Source: Bacillus cabrialesii (GTDB lineage Bacteria > Bacillota > Bacilli > Bacillales > Bacillaceae). From it: a stretch of 64,000 nt of DNA. Both the position numbers and the translations under genes were made by a program. Below the pieces are notes generated by a model, which worked only from the letters and a program-made list of their open reading frames with translations, searched no databases and was not told the origin of the DNA. Below, one piece after another: positions 33,738 to 43,900 of this stretch (its first letter is position 1; the number at the start of each line of letters is the position of its first letter). The DNA is taken from NCBI RefSeq assembly GCF_004124315.2, contig NZ_CP096889.1, forward strand, positions 975,001 through 1,039,000, written 5' to 3'.

Positions 33738-33774
33738 AAAAAAGCTGTTTTGCTTAAGCAAAACAGCTTTTTGT
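33738..33774. terminator. Terminator after yhcI
   Basis: AAAAAAGCTGTTTTGC / GCAAAACAGCTTTTT, a 14-bp stem with T-run. Confidence 0.93.
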
Positions 33775-33779
33775 CAAAA

Positions 33780-33811
33780 TAAAAACTGCAGGTTTGCACC
33801 TGCAGTTTTTC
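33780..33811 (-). terminator. Terminator after cspB
   Basis: AAAAACTGCAGGT / ACCTGCAGTTTTT, just downstream of cspB on the minus strand and next to the yhcI terminator. Confidence 0.92.
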
Positions 33812-33825
33812 ATATCAATTTATGC

Positions 33826-34146
<321 letters not shown>

Positions 34147-34378
34147 TTACCTTTACTCTACCAGTAATCTTTAGAAAAAACAACTGCTAAATGAAACTTT
34201 TTTCTGAAAGTAGCATATTTATTTTTCAATTTGATATTTATTTACGGAAATTCATCTGCATTCTCGATATGTGATCATATGTTTGCCTTAGATATTCCTT
34301 CTTTTCGGGAAGAAAATGTAATAGGAATTGACAACTTTATTGGATATGAGTAAGGTAAAAGTTAACCAATATTACAAA

Positions 34379-34393
34379 TGACAACGATTATCA
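34379..34393 (+). promoter_or_regulatory. Possible Fur-type box upstream of yhcJ
   Basis: TGACAACGATTATCA matches the 7-1-7 Fur consensus TGATAATNATTATCA at 12 of 14 positions. It lies 65 bases before the yhcJ start and after a TTGACA at 34328. It could also be a site for another Fur-family protein. Otherwise 34030-34457 holds only the cspB leader, promoters and no gene. Confidence 0.4.
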
Positions 34394-34457
34394 ACTAAGA
34401 GAGCGTATGTCTGATATTGCTTGCATGCTCTAATACATAGATAGGAGTATGGTCACA

Positions 34458-35282
34458 ATGAAAAAGTGGCTTATATGCAGTTTTGTTCTTGTTTTTCTCG
34501 TTTCATTTACTGCGTGCTCACCGTCAGCAGAACATGAAACGATAAAAATCGGAATTGCTGAGTCTGACGAGGCAATATGGAACTATATTGCTAAAAAGGC
34601 TGAAGAGGCGGGGCTGGATATTCAGCTGATTCCTTTTTCTGATTATGCGGAGTCTGATATCGCGCTTGCCAACAAAGAAATTGATGCCAACGCCTTTCAA
34701 ACCATTTCATATTTTCAGTCGTTCACTCAAAAATATAAACGTAAGCTGGCGCCGCTCGGTACGACATACATAACGCCTATGGGCATTTATTCAAAACGAT
34801 ATGACCGAATCCAAGATATACCGCGCGGAGCTGTCGTTTCTGTTCCGGATGCCGTGTTCGATTTTGGCAGGGCGCTTACGGTGCTTCAGGAGGCGGGTTT
34901 GCTAACGTTGAAAAACGGATTTAACGGAACAGGTTCAGTCGATATGATTAAAGATAATCCGAGACACCTCAAATTGAAAGCAGTCCCGCAACAGGACGCA
35001 GTGAGCGGCGCCGACGTGTTTGTCATGAAACCGTCTGAAGCAAAAAAAGCGGGACTTAACCCGAAAGAACATACTATAAAGAGCGGCGGGCACATGTGTA
35101 AGGAAGAAATGAATTTGATTGTGGTCAGAGCGGAGGATCAAGATCGGGAAGCGCTGCGAACCATTCTTGAGCTCTACCAAGCTGATGATACAGCGGCATT
35201 TATAGAAAAAGAGTATCAGGGGGATCTTGTCCCGGCTTTTCTGCCTATGAAACGTCTTTCAGATTGGAAGAATGAATTCTAA
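34458..35282 (+). CDS. yhcJ: NlpA/MetQ-type substrate-binding lipoprotein YhcJ
   Basis: A 274-residue lipoprotein with signal KKWLICSFVLVFLVSFTACS (lipobox FTAC) and the MetQ/NlpA fold: KIGIAESDEAIWNYIAKKAE, then EIDANAFQTISYFQSF. MetQ relatives bind methionine, but no ATPase or permease gene is adjacent, so the ligand is uncertain. ATG 34458 follows ATAGGAG. It is a single gene convergent with dgcK, sharing a terminator. Confidence 0.9.
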   Translation: MKKWLICSFVLVFLVSFTACSPSAEHETIKIGIAESDEAIWNYIAKKAEEAGLDIQLIPFSDYAESDIALANKEIDANAFQTISYFQSFTQKYKRKLAPLGTTYITPMGIYSKRYDRIQDIPRGAVVSVPDAVFDFGRALTVLQEAGLLTLKNGFNGTGSVDMIKDNPRHLKLKAVPQQDAVSGADVFVMKPSEAKKAGLNPKEHTIKSGGHMCKEEMNLIVVRAEDQDREALRTILELYQADDTAAFIEKEYQGDLVPAFLPMKRLSDWKNEF

Positions 35283-35303
35283 CATTGAATTCATTCTTTT
35301 TTT
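35269..35303. terminator. Bidirectional terminator yhcJ/dgcK
   Basis: AGAATGAATTC / GAATTCATTCTTTTTTTT overlaps the ends of both convergent genes. Confidence 0.88.
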
Positions 35304-36370
35304 TCTGAAAAACATACTTTGTTCCGCCCCGTTGCTTTCGCTTTGTACAGCATTTGATCGGCAAGAATCGGCAAAGATTCTGGATGTTCCTTATTATTGG
35401 GATAATGAGCGGCCCCCAGTGATATCGTAACAGACAGCTCTTCTCCGTTTGTTAATCTAATTGGAGCGTCACTGACAGTGCGTCTGATCCGTTCCGCTAT
35501 CTGGATTGCTTTATCAAGCGTACAGTTCGGCAGGAGCACGGCAAATTCTTCACCGCCAATTCGTGCGGCAGGATCAGTATTTCGGATGCTCTGCCTCAGA
35601 CGTGACCCCAGCTCTTTCAGCACCTGATCTCCTTCATGATGGCCGTATTGGTCATTGATGGTTTTAAAATGGTCGATATCCATATAAATCAGTGCGAATT
35701 GAAAATGCGAGGTATTAGCTGCCTGTTGATAAAGAGCTTGTGTGATTTCTTCAAATTTTCTTCGGTTATAAATGCCAGTTAAAAAGTCAAAGTGCGCCTG
35801 AAACTTGTATTGTTTAAAAAGAAGATGTGCATTTGTTTCATGCTCAATAATATATAAACTGAGCATGCCGCCAGCTATTGAGATAATCCAAAAATATAAG
35901 TGAAGTTGATATGAATGTAAATTTATAAAAAAATAAAAGGAAATGGAGATCAGACTATTTGTAATGATTAAAAGATAGAAAGCGTGTTTTAATTGAACTT
36001 TTTTTCTTCCGGAAACAATGAGTGACGGGATGGCAGCGAAACAAATGATTATAACCGAGTATATTGCAGATGTGTTCATCGTGATCAGCAATCGGCCTGC
36101 AGCGATCATCACCAAGGCCATTGCCGTTGAAACCCAGCCCCCATAAAGAGCGGCAATCATAATAGGGATATTTCGAAGATCAATGATTGAATGCTGGTGA
36201 ATAAATCCAAAAACCATCAGAATAACCCCGAGTAAACCGCAGGCCAGTCCTTTAACAGCTTGGAAGGAGATGCTGTCTTTTTTATGTACTAACCTTTCTT
36301 TAAACAGGTGGGTGAAGAGATAATTAAATGTGATTAAAATGGTCAAGTTTACAAACAGTTCTTTCAGCAA
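35291..36370 (-). CDS. dgcK: Diguanylate cyclase DgcK (YhcK)
   Basis: A 359-residue protein: an N-terminal sensor of the 5TMR-LYT type with about six spans, then a GGDEF domain. The active site is intact as RIGGEEFAVLLPN, so GTP-to-c-di-GMP activity is expected. The substrate-binding start is FDFLTGIYNRRKFEE. The I-site (RxxD) before GGEEF reads RNTDPAAR and looks present. In B. subtilis it is one of the three active cyclases. Confidence 0.95.
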   Translation of the reverse strand: MLKELFVNLTILITFNYLFTHLFKERLVHKKDSISFQAVKGLACGLLGVILMVFGFIHQHSIIDLRNIPIMIAALYGGWVSTAMALVMIAAGRLLITMNTSAIYSVIIICFAAIPSLIVSGRKKVQLKHAFYLLIITNSLISISFYFFINLHSYQLHLYFWIISIAGGMLSLYIIEHETNAHLLFKQYKFQAHFDFLTGIYNRRKFEEITQALYQQAANTSHFQFALIYMDIDHFKTINDQYGHHEGDQVLKELGSRLRQSIRNTDPAARIGGEEFAVLLPNCTLDKAIQIAERIRRTVSDAPIRLTNGEELSVTISLGAAHYPNNKEHPESLPILADQMLYKAKATGRNKVCFSEKKE

Positions 36371-36479
36371 ATGTTATCACCCTTATATAAGGTACTAAAG
36401 ATGGAAGGGAAAGAAAAGAACAAAAAAGGGATTATATAAGGTTTTTTTTACTTAAATGATAAGTTATTGTAATTCGCAC

Positions 36480-36508
36480 TTGACCCATCGGAATTAGTGT
36501 AATATAGT
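36480..36508 (+). promoter_or_regulatory. tcyP promoter with CymR-type site
   Basis: TTGACC (36480-36485), a 17-base spacer and TATAGT (36503-36508). The spacer begins with CATCGGAATTAG, the same ATCGGAAT core found after the -35 of ssuB. CymR repression of tcyP is established in B. subtilis. Confidence 0.85.
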
Positions 36509-36542
36509 AAATGAGAAAATTTGAAGGGAGAGTTTACCTGCT

Positions 36543-37934
36543 TTGGAGACTTTACTGGTTGTATTACATGTATTTATTTTATTTTTACTTATATTAGGGC
36601 TTTTTGTTATGCAGAAAAAACATGTTTCCTTCTCTAAACGTGTATTTACTGCGCTGGGGCTGGGGATTGTATTTGGATTTGCGCTTCAGCTGATTTACGG
36701 CCCGACTTCAAATATAGTCATTCAAACAGCCGACTGGTTCAATATTGCCGGGGGCGGATATGTCAAATTGCTGCAAATGGTTGTCATGCCGCTCGTCTTT
36801 ATTTCGATTCTCGGCGCATTTACTAAGCTGAAACTGACAAAAAACCTCGGGAAAATCAGCGGATTGATTATTGGGATTTTAATTGCGACAACAGCTGTAG
36901 CGGCGGCTGTGGGTATCGCATCCGCGCTTTCTTTTGACCTGCAGGCGATTCAGGTTGACCAAGGGAATACAGAGCTTTCGCGGGGTCAGGAGCTTCAGCA
37001 GAAATCAGAAGATATGACAGCGAAAACGCTGCCGCAGCAAATTGTTGAACTGCTGCCTGGAAACCCGTTTTTAGATTTTACGGGAGCTAGACCGACTTCA
37101 ACGATCGCAGTCGTTATTTTCGCCGCTTTCCTTGGAATGGCTTTCCTCGGCGTGAAGAATAAACAGCCGGAACAGGCAGAAACCTTTAAAAAAATGGTTG
37201 ATGCCGTTTATGCCATTGTCATGCGTGTCGTCACCCTCATTTTGAGACTGACGCCTTATGGGGTGCTGGCCATTATGACAAAAACGATTGCCACGAGTGA
37301 TATTGACAGTATTCTAAAATTAGGAATGTTTGTGGTTGCTTCATATGCAGCGTTAATCACAATGTTTATCATTCATTTGCTGCTCCTGACACTCAGCGGC
37401 TTGAATCCGATTATTTATTTGAAAAAGGCGCTGCCTGTACTTGTATTTGCGTTTACGTCACGGTCAAGCGCAGGTGCTTTGCCGCTGAATATTAAAACAC
37501 AAAGAAGCATGGGTGTGCCGGAAGGAATCGCAAACTTTGCCGGTTCGTTCGGTCTTTCGATCGGCCAAAATGGATGTGCCGGCATTTATCCCGCGATGCT
37601 GGCGATGATGATTGCCCCGACTGTCGGCCAAAATCCGTTTGACCCGGTATTCATCATCACAGTTATCGCAGTCGTTGCCATCAGCTCATTCGGTGTTGCC
37701 GGAGTTGGCGGCGGAGCGACATTTGCGGCGCTTCTTGTTTTATCATCATTAAACATGCCTGTGGCGCTCGCCGGTTTATTAATCTCAATCGAACCGCTAA
37801 TTGACATGGGGCGTACTGCTCTGAATGTCAGCGGAAGTATGACATCTGGTCTCATAACGAGTAAGGTCACGAAGGAAATGGATTCAGGGGTATTCAATGA
37901 TCAATCCAGAGTGATCGAAGCTGAAGAAGCGTAA
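36543..37934 (+). CDS. tcyP: L-cystine transporter TcyP
   Basis: The 463-residue product is a dicarboxylate/amino acid:cation symporter-family (DAACS) protein and the high-affinity cystine importer of B. subtilis. The conserved Ser-rich reentrant loop is FTSRSSAGALPLN, and the HP2 region is GVAGVGGGATFAALLVLSSL. It starts at TTG 36543 behind GAAGGGAG. It is a single gene with its own promoter and terminator. Confidence 0.97.
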   Translation: METLLVVLHVFILFLLILGLFVMQKKHVSFSKRVFTALGLGIVFGFALQLIYGPTSNIVIQTADWFNIAGGGYVKLLQMVVMPLVFISILGAFTKLKLTKNLGKISGLIIGILIATTAVAAAVGIASALSFDLQAIQVDQGNTELSRGQELQQKSEDMTAKTLPQQIVELLPGNPFLDFTGARPTSTIAVVIFAAFLGMAFLGVKNKQPEQAETFKKMVDAVYAIVMRVVTLILRLTPYGVLAIMTKTIATSDIDSILKLGMFVVASYAALITMFIIHLLLLTLSGLNPIIYLKKALPVLVFAFTSRSSAGALPLNIKTQRSMGVPEGIANFAGSFGLSIGQNGCAGIYPAMLAMMIAPTVGQNPFDPVFIITVIAVVAISSFGVAGVGGGATFAALLVLSSLNMPVALAGLLISIEPLIDMGRTALNVSGSMTSGLITSKVTKEMDSGVFNDQSRVIEAEEA

Positions 37935-37942
37935 CATATGAA

Positions 37943-37980
37943 AACGTGTAATCCATTTACTTGGATTACACGTTTTTTTT
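37943..37980. terminator. Bidirectional terminator tcyP/yhcM
   Basis: ACGTGTAATCCA / TGGATTACACGTTTTTTTT lies between the convergent genes and touches the yhcM stop codon. Confidence 0.93.
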
Positions 37981-38422
37981 AACGGCCCGGTTCTAAGTCC
38001 TCCAGCATTTCCATCATGGTGTTGTCGTCCATGACATTCATTGCGCTTTGTTCGAATTGTATGGGTTCCGCATAATGCGGCTGTCTTTTTTTCGCGGCTG
38101 TTTCAGTTTGCCTTGATTGTGTCTGTGTATGCTGATGCTGTGTTTGCTGCTGTCCGGCATGCTGGTGCTGACGGCCATTTTGCCGTTGGCTTTGATTTTG
38201 CGAACGGTCCTGGTTATCACTGCCGCCAAGTGCTTGTTTGACCATGTTTCCTACATTAGAAGTATCAAACATGTTATTTTGAGAATTCCGTCTGTTCTTC
38301 ATTTGTCCAGTGACAAATCCGCTGATTCTTTGGCGGATCTGAGGTGATAAAGCAGCAATAAGCATTGTTGACCCTATAATCAATGCTGCGGGGCTGATTC
38401 CTCTTCGTTGGTTGAACAACAT
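37979..38422 (-). CDS. yhcM: Hypothetical protein YhcM
   Basis: A 147-residue protein with one N-terminal hydrophobic stretch (GISPAALIIGSTMLIAAL) and a Gln/His-rich centre (NQSQRQNGRQHQHAGQQQTQ). The acidic C-terminus is MMEMLEDLEPGR. ATG 38422 follows AAAGGAGGG. It is transcribed away from yhcN. I know of no function; the composition resembles spore-associated small proteins, which is only a suggestion. Confidence 0.85.
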   Translation of the reverse strand: MLFNQRRGISPAALIIGSTMLIAALSPQIRQRISGFVTGQMKNRRNSQNNMFDTSNVGNMVKQALGGSDNQDRSQNQSQRQNGRQHQHAGQQQTQHQHTQTQSRQTETAAKKRQPHYAEPIQFEQSAMNVMDDNTMMEMLEDLEPGR

Positions 38423-38571
38423 GATCCCTCCTTTGTAGTGTATTCATATTTTCCCCCTCATTAGACAAATTAACCGTTTTATTTCCCGGGAAAGCATTTC
38501 CTTCAGATTTACTTGCATAATTAAAGCCAGTTAGAAAAACCTATAGGTAAAGTGATAAAGGAGGAATTCAC

Positions 38572-39156
38572 ATGCTTGGAAAAAAACAAGTCCTTGCGTC
38601 CATGCTTCTTATCCCTTTGCTTATGACTGGCTGCGGAATGGCCAATCAGGGTGAGGGCAGACGTGATAATTTAGAACCAGAAAATGTTAACTACCGCAAT
38701 CCGGTGAACGATAATGGCACAAGAAATATTAACGATGCCAATGATAATCGTGACAATGTCGATAATAATGTAACTGACAATGTCAACAATAATGATAACG
38801 GCAACAAAAACGATAATGATAACCGTAAATTAGAAGTTGCTGACGACGCTGCCGATAAAATCACAGAGATGAAAGAAGTAAAACATGCAAATGTGATTGT
38901 TGCAGGAAATCAAGCGTATGTTGCGGTTGTATTAACAAATGGAAATAAAGAAGTTGGAAAAGATCTCAAAAAGAAAATTTCTGATAAAGTGAGAGACACT
39001 GATAAAAACATGGATAATGTTTATGTGTCTGCGAATCCTGATTTTGTGGACCGCATGCAGGGATATGGCGAGCGGATACAAAATGGCGATCCGATTGCAG
39101 GATTCTTCGATGAATTCAGTGAAACAGTGCAGCGTGTATTCCCGCAAGCTGAATAA
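38572..39156 (+). CDS. yhcN: Spore lipoprotein YhcN
   Basis: A 194-residue lipoprotein of the YhcN/YlaJ family found in the inner spore membrane. Signal peptide MLGKKQVLASMLLIPLLMTG with lipobox MTGC. Residues about 55-85 are an Asn/Asp-rich low-complexity run (NRDNVDNNVTDNVNNNDNGN). The folded domain follows: VADDAADKITEMKEVKHANV. ATG 38572 follows AAAGGAGG. In B. subtilis it is expressed in the forespore. Confidence 0.94.
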   Translation: MLGKKQVLASMLLIPLLMTGCGMANQGEGRRDNLEPENVNYRNPVNDNGTRNINDANDNRDNVDNNVTDNVNNNDNGNKNDNDNRKLEVADDAADKITEMKEVKHANVIVAGNQAYVAVVLTNGNKEVGKDLKKKISDKVRDTDKNMDNVYVSANPDFVDRMQGYGERIQNGDPIAGFFDEFSETVQRVFPQAE

Positions 39157-39160
39157 ATGA

Positions 39161-39190
39161 AAAAAAGCCGCATAATTTGTGCGGCTTTTT
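39161..39190 (+). terminator. Terminator after yhcN
   Basis: AAAAAGCCGCA / TGCGGCTTTTT. Confidence 0.92.
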
Positions 39191-39276
39191 CTTTGCGTTA
39201 ATGACACACCGTGAACTCAGGCTGCATAGAGTAAAAATAAAAGGTACAAGACGGACCGGCTCAGGGAGGGAGACGT

Positions 39277-40176
39277 TTGCGGGATGGCATAGGAAAGCGT
39301 GCGGCATCCGCTCTATTCCTGTGCGGAGTCCTTGTGATGCTGGCTGTAAGCTCGGCCATCGTATCAAGCACGATGTATATACTGTCTTTGCCAGGGCAGG
39401 CATCTGGTATAACAAAAGAACAAGTGACGAAGCACATGAAGAAAGAGTCATTCAAACAGGCCGATATTTATTACACTTCTAAGGAAAAGTCCTTACTGCC
39501 ATTGACGAAAGAAACGCTTGAATATGCAGTCAGAATTAATCAGATTATGATTGGATATTCGAGTCAAAAGCCTATTGATATTATTTTTTTTCCTAACGAA
39601 AAACAGATGGAGGCTTACTCCGGTTTATTGGATGTAGTCGGTTTTTATTCTGAGCGGGAGCAGCTGATCGGATTGTTGCCTGAAGAGAAAAAGAAGCTTT
39701 TAGAAGGTGATGAGGTAGCGGTTTATTTGTACCAGAGATTGTTGATACATGAATACACTCACCATGCGTTTCACCAGAAATTGAAGGAGCTTGAAGCTGA
39801 TCCTGATGAATTTCCGTTATGGTTTCACGAAGGATTAAGCGAGTGGATCGCGAACTATGAATTGCTCATAGATCCGATCTCGTTTTCTGTCGTGCCCTTT
39901 GACCGTTTGCAGACAGATCAAGACTGGCAGGAAGCACGAACCGAATATGACACAGATGTCTATTTGCAAAGCTTTTATATGATCAATGAGCTGACGGAAA
40001 AATACGGGAAAGACATTATTTCAGAAATGATAAAGGAAACGGCAAAAAAAGGAGACTTTAAAAAAGGATTTAAATCGGCAACAAAGGAAAGCCTTGATCA
40101 ATTTGAAAAAGATTTTAAGAACACATTTGAAGAAAACAGGGCGGCATTGGATAGTATCTATCCAATGCCTTTTTGA
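39277..40176 (+). CDS. Putative membrane-anchored zinc metallopeptidase
   Basis: A 299-residue protein with one N-terminal span (LFLCGVLVMLAVSSAIVSST) and a gluzincin-type motif: HEYTHHAF (HExxH) with the third ligand likely Glu of WFHEGLSEWIANY. This suggests an extracellular peptidase. It starts at TTG 39277 behind AGGGAGGG. It sits where I recall yhcO and yhcP in strain 168, so those may be parts of one gene there; I cannot check this. It ends exactly before the convergent yhcQ stop. Confidence 0.88.
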   Translation: MRDGIGKRAASALFLCGVLVMLAVSSAIVSSTMYILSLPGQASGITKEQVTKHMKKESFKQADIYYTSKEKSLLPLTKETLEYAVRINQIMIGYSSQKPIDIIFFPNEKQMEAYSGLLDVVGFYSEREQLIGLLPEEKKKLLEGDEVAVYLYQRLLIHEYTHHAFHQKLKELEADPDEFPLWFHEGLSEWIANYELLIDPISFSVVPFDRLQTDQDWQEARTEYDTDVYLQSFYMINELTEKYGKDIISEMIKETAKKGDFKKGFKSATKESLDQFEKDFKNTFEENRAALDSIYPMPF

Positions 40177-40827
40177 TTAATGAAGTCCTTGCTGGCCCAT
40201 ACCGCCTTGAGTTGGCGGCATTTGACCTTGTGCCGGAGCAAATGAATTTCTCAATTGTTCCATATCCTGTGCATCTAGCTGAGGAACTTGGTAATAGCCG
40301 TGCTTGTTTTGGTATAGGAAAATTTCAAAAGCCATTTCAACATACTGTTGAATTTGCGCGGACAGTACGCGTCTTACGGCTGGGTTTGTCATTTCCAGTG
40401 AAGCCATTGTCAGCATAGAAGCCTGTGCTTTAACAGCGCAAAGCATTTGTCGGCTAATAATACTGTCATCAATATCATTCATGGATTGAACCGGTTTTTT
40501 AGGTTGTGACGGCTGCATGCCGTAAACAGTCTGGTTGTCTTCCTTCATCATGTAAGTTGCTGTTTTTTGTGAAGGTTCGCTTCCTGTTTTGAAGCATTCT
40601 GCAGTTAAGTTATATTGAGACGTAATAAATTGATGTTGACGATCAAGGATGTTTAATAATTCCTGATCCTTACAAAATTGTCTCAGCATCATAAACTGAT
40701 CAAGCACAGTAAGTGTTCCGGAAAGCACCTCGTGCATATCAAACATTTCATGTCCGCCGTGGTTTTTATGCGGTTTGCCAGGGATGCCTTTGTTCATTTG
40801 GGATTGCTGCTGATTTAACTGATCCAA
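40177..40827 (-). CDS. yhcQ: Spore coat F-like protein YhcQ
   Basis: A 216-residue protein of the CotF (spore coat) family: a four-helix type core with SQYNLTAECFKTGS and DIDDSIISRQMLCAVKAQA. Both ends are rich in Gln, Met and Pro (QMPPTQGGMGQQG). ATG 40827 follows AAAGGAGG. Tail to tail with the peptidase gene, with no spacer between stop codons. Confidence 0.92.
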   Translation of the reverse strand: MDQLNQQQSQMNKGIPGKPHKNHGGHEMFDMHEVLSGTLTVLDQFMMLRQFCKDQELLNILDRQHQFITSQYNLTAECFKTGSEPSQKTATYMMKEDNQTVYGMQPSQPKKPVQSMNDIDDSIISRQMLCAVKAQASMLTMASLEMTNPAVRRVLSAQIQQYVEMAFEIFLYQNKHGYYQVPQLDAQDMEQLRNSFAPAQGQMPPTQGGMGQQGLH

Positions 40828-40978
40828 ACCGATTTCCTCCTTTTTTTTCAGATCAGCTGTATTTTGTGTCAGTCTGCCGCGTTTTATGCAGAAGCCTGAA
40901 AGGAATTATATGCTGCCTGTCGAAATGATAAGCAGACAAAGTCGTTGTCATAATGTGTATATTAAGGGAGGAAATATG

Positions 40979-43900
40979 ATGAGGCGTATTCTGCATATTG
41001 TGCTGATCACGGTAATGGTGTTTTTGAATGTGATGTACACGTGTGAAACTGTAAAGGCAGCTGAACCGCAACAGCCGATATCGGTTGATAAGGCGATAGA
41101 GCAAAAAGAAGGACAGGCGCTTGTCGAAGGATATGCCGTCGGACAGGCTGTTTCCCCGCAACATTATAAGCTGACAAGTCCTTTTTCAAATGATTATAAC
41201 GTCGCGCTGGCAGACAGTAAAAACGAGACATCGCCTAATCGCATCCTTCCTGTGCAAATCCCCTCCGCCTTCAGAAGTCAATTTGGACTGCAAACCAATC
41301 CGCTTCTTCTTGGAAAAAAGATAACTGTTCAAGGACAGCTTGAAAATTACTTTAATACGACAGGGCTTAAGAACGTTCAGTCGATGAACGCGGCTGATGA
41401 CACGAAAACTCCGCCGGCAGGACAGCCCGTCACAATACATGAAGCACGGGGACGGCTGAATGAAGAAGTAACGATAAAAGGGGTCGTCACTGCTGATCAA
41501 AGCGCGATCGGAGGCGGAAAGCTGTCGACCTTTATGCAGGATGGAACCGGGGGCATTAACATTTATTCGTCTGTACCTGGGCAATTTCCTGAATTAAAAG
41601 AAGGCATGGATATCACGGTGACAGGGAAAATCACGACATACCAAGGGTTGACAGAAATTATTCCAAATACATCAGGCATCAAAGTCCACCAGCCAAACCA
41701 ATCGCTCCCCGCTCCTAAACTTTCAACAATCAATGAACTGGTTAACAGCAGTCTGGGTGATCAGCTTGAAGGCCGCCTTGTGACGCTAAAAGCGTTTGTT
41801 TCCTCAATTCCAAATTCACCTGCCGGCGGCGGTTACAATGTAACGATAATTGATGAAGACCACCTTGCCATAACGCTCAGGATTATGAATGAAACAGGAG
41901 TGATAGACGAACTTGATGAGGGCAAATGGTACGAATTTACCGGTGTGCTAAGCAGATATCAATCCTTTCAGCTGCTTCCGCGAAAATCATCCGACCTGAA
42001 GCTGCTTGAAAAGCAGCCCGCATCTCCGTCTGCAGAGGGGGAATATGAAGGTATTGTTGACCGGGTTGTTGACGGCGATACCATTCATCTCAAATCCCCG
42101 GTACTTGGAACGACAAAAATCCGGTTTGTAAATGTAGATACCCCTGAAACGTATCACACACCAAAAAATGAAGCGGACGAAAATCAATTGAAATTCGGCA
42201 AAAAAGCATCTGACTATCTAAAAACGGTTCTGTCTCCGGGAGATAAAATTACTGTTAAGGTCGGAAGTGAAGCCAAGGACAGCTATGGCAGACTTCTCGG
42301 GCAGGTCATAACCGAATCAGGTTCAAACGTAAACCTAGAGCTTGTGAAAAATGGCTATGCCCCAACGTATTTTATTTGGCCGGTTGACAACAAAGAGGAT
42401 TACCAGCAGTTTCAGGCTGCCGTAGCCGTTGCGAAAAAAGAGCAAAAAGGAATTTGGAATGAAGAAGATCCTCTTATCGAAATGCCGTTTGAATTTAGAG
42501 CCAGAGAACAGGGAAAAGGCCTGACAAGATATGTGGGAGATTCGTCAAATAAAACGTATGTGCAGCCGGCTGACTGGCAGCAGGTAGCTGTGGAAAACAG
42601 AATTTTCTTCGCCTCAGCAAGTGAAGCTGAGAACGCAGGATATAAAAAGAGACAAATTGCACCGCAAGAAAATGTGCCGCTTAGAATTCTCAGCATGAAT
42701 GATTTGCATGGCAAAATCGATCAGCAATATGAGCTGGATCTTGATGGCAACGGATCGGCAGACGGCACATTTGGACGCATGGACTATGCCGCCGCATATT
42801 TGAAAGAAAAAAAGGCCGAAAAGAAAAACACGCTGATTGTTCACGCGGGAGATATGATCGGAGGCAGCTCTCCAGTTTCATCTCTTCTTCAAGATGAACC
42901 GACTGTAGAATTGATGGAAGACATCGGATTTGATGTCGGAACCGTCGGCAATCACGAGTTCGATGAAGGTACGGATGAACTGCTGAGGATCTTAAAGGGC
43001 GGAGATCATCCGAATGGGACAAGCGGATATGATGGACAGAACTTCCCCCTTGTATGCGCCAATTGTAAAATGAAATCTACAGGAGAGCCCTTTTTGCCGG
43101 CATATGACATCATAAACGTAGAGGGCATACCCGTGGCTTTTATCGGTGTTGTTACACAGTCGGCGGCGGGCATGGTCATGCCTGACGGAATCAAAAATAT
43201 CGAGTTTACAGATGAAGCAGCTGCGGTGAATGAGGCTGCCGCAGAGCTGAAGAAAAAAGGAGTAAAGGCCATAGCGGTTCTCGCACATATGTCAGCCGAA
43301 CAAAATGGCACCGCGATTACCGGTGAATCTGCTGATCTTGCAAACAAAGCAGATTCTGAAATCGACGTCATTTTTGCAGCCCATAATCATAAGGTTGTTA
43401 ACGGTGAAGTGAATGGAAAACTGATTGTTCAGGCGTCTGAATATGGAAAAGCGATGGGTGTTGTTGATGTAGAAATCGATAAAACGACAAAAGACATTGT
43501 CAAAAAGTCGGCGGAAATCGTATATGTCGATCAAAGTAAAATAGAACCGGATGCCAGCGCGTCAGCCATTTTACAGAAATACCAAACCCTTGCTGAACCG
43601 ATTATCAGCGAGGTTGTCGGTGAAGCGGCCGTGGATATGGAAGGGGGGTATTCGAATGACGGTGATACGCCTCTTGGAAACCTGATTGCGGATGGCATGC
43701 GAGCGGCCATGAAAACAGATTTTGCTCTTATGAATGGCGGCGGTATACGTGAAACGCTGAAAAAGGGCCCCATTACGTGGGGAGATCTTTACAATATCCA
43801 GCCGTTCGGAAACGTGTTAACGAAGCTTGAGATTAAAGGAAAAGATTTAAGAGAGATTATTAATGCGCAAATCTCGCCGGTTTTTGGGCCTGACTACAGC

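Noticed and set aside
38720..38830. Repeated GATAAT/AACGAT-like bases inside yhcN
   Set aside because: They encode the Asn/Asp-rich linker of YhcN and are low-complexity coding sequence, not a separate repeat or CRISPR.
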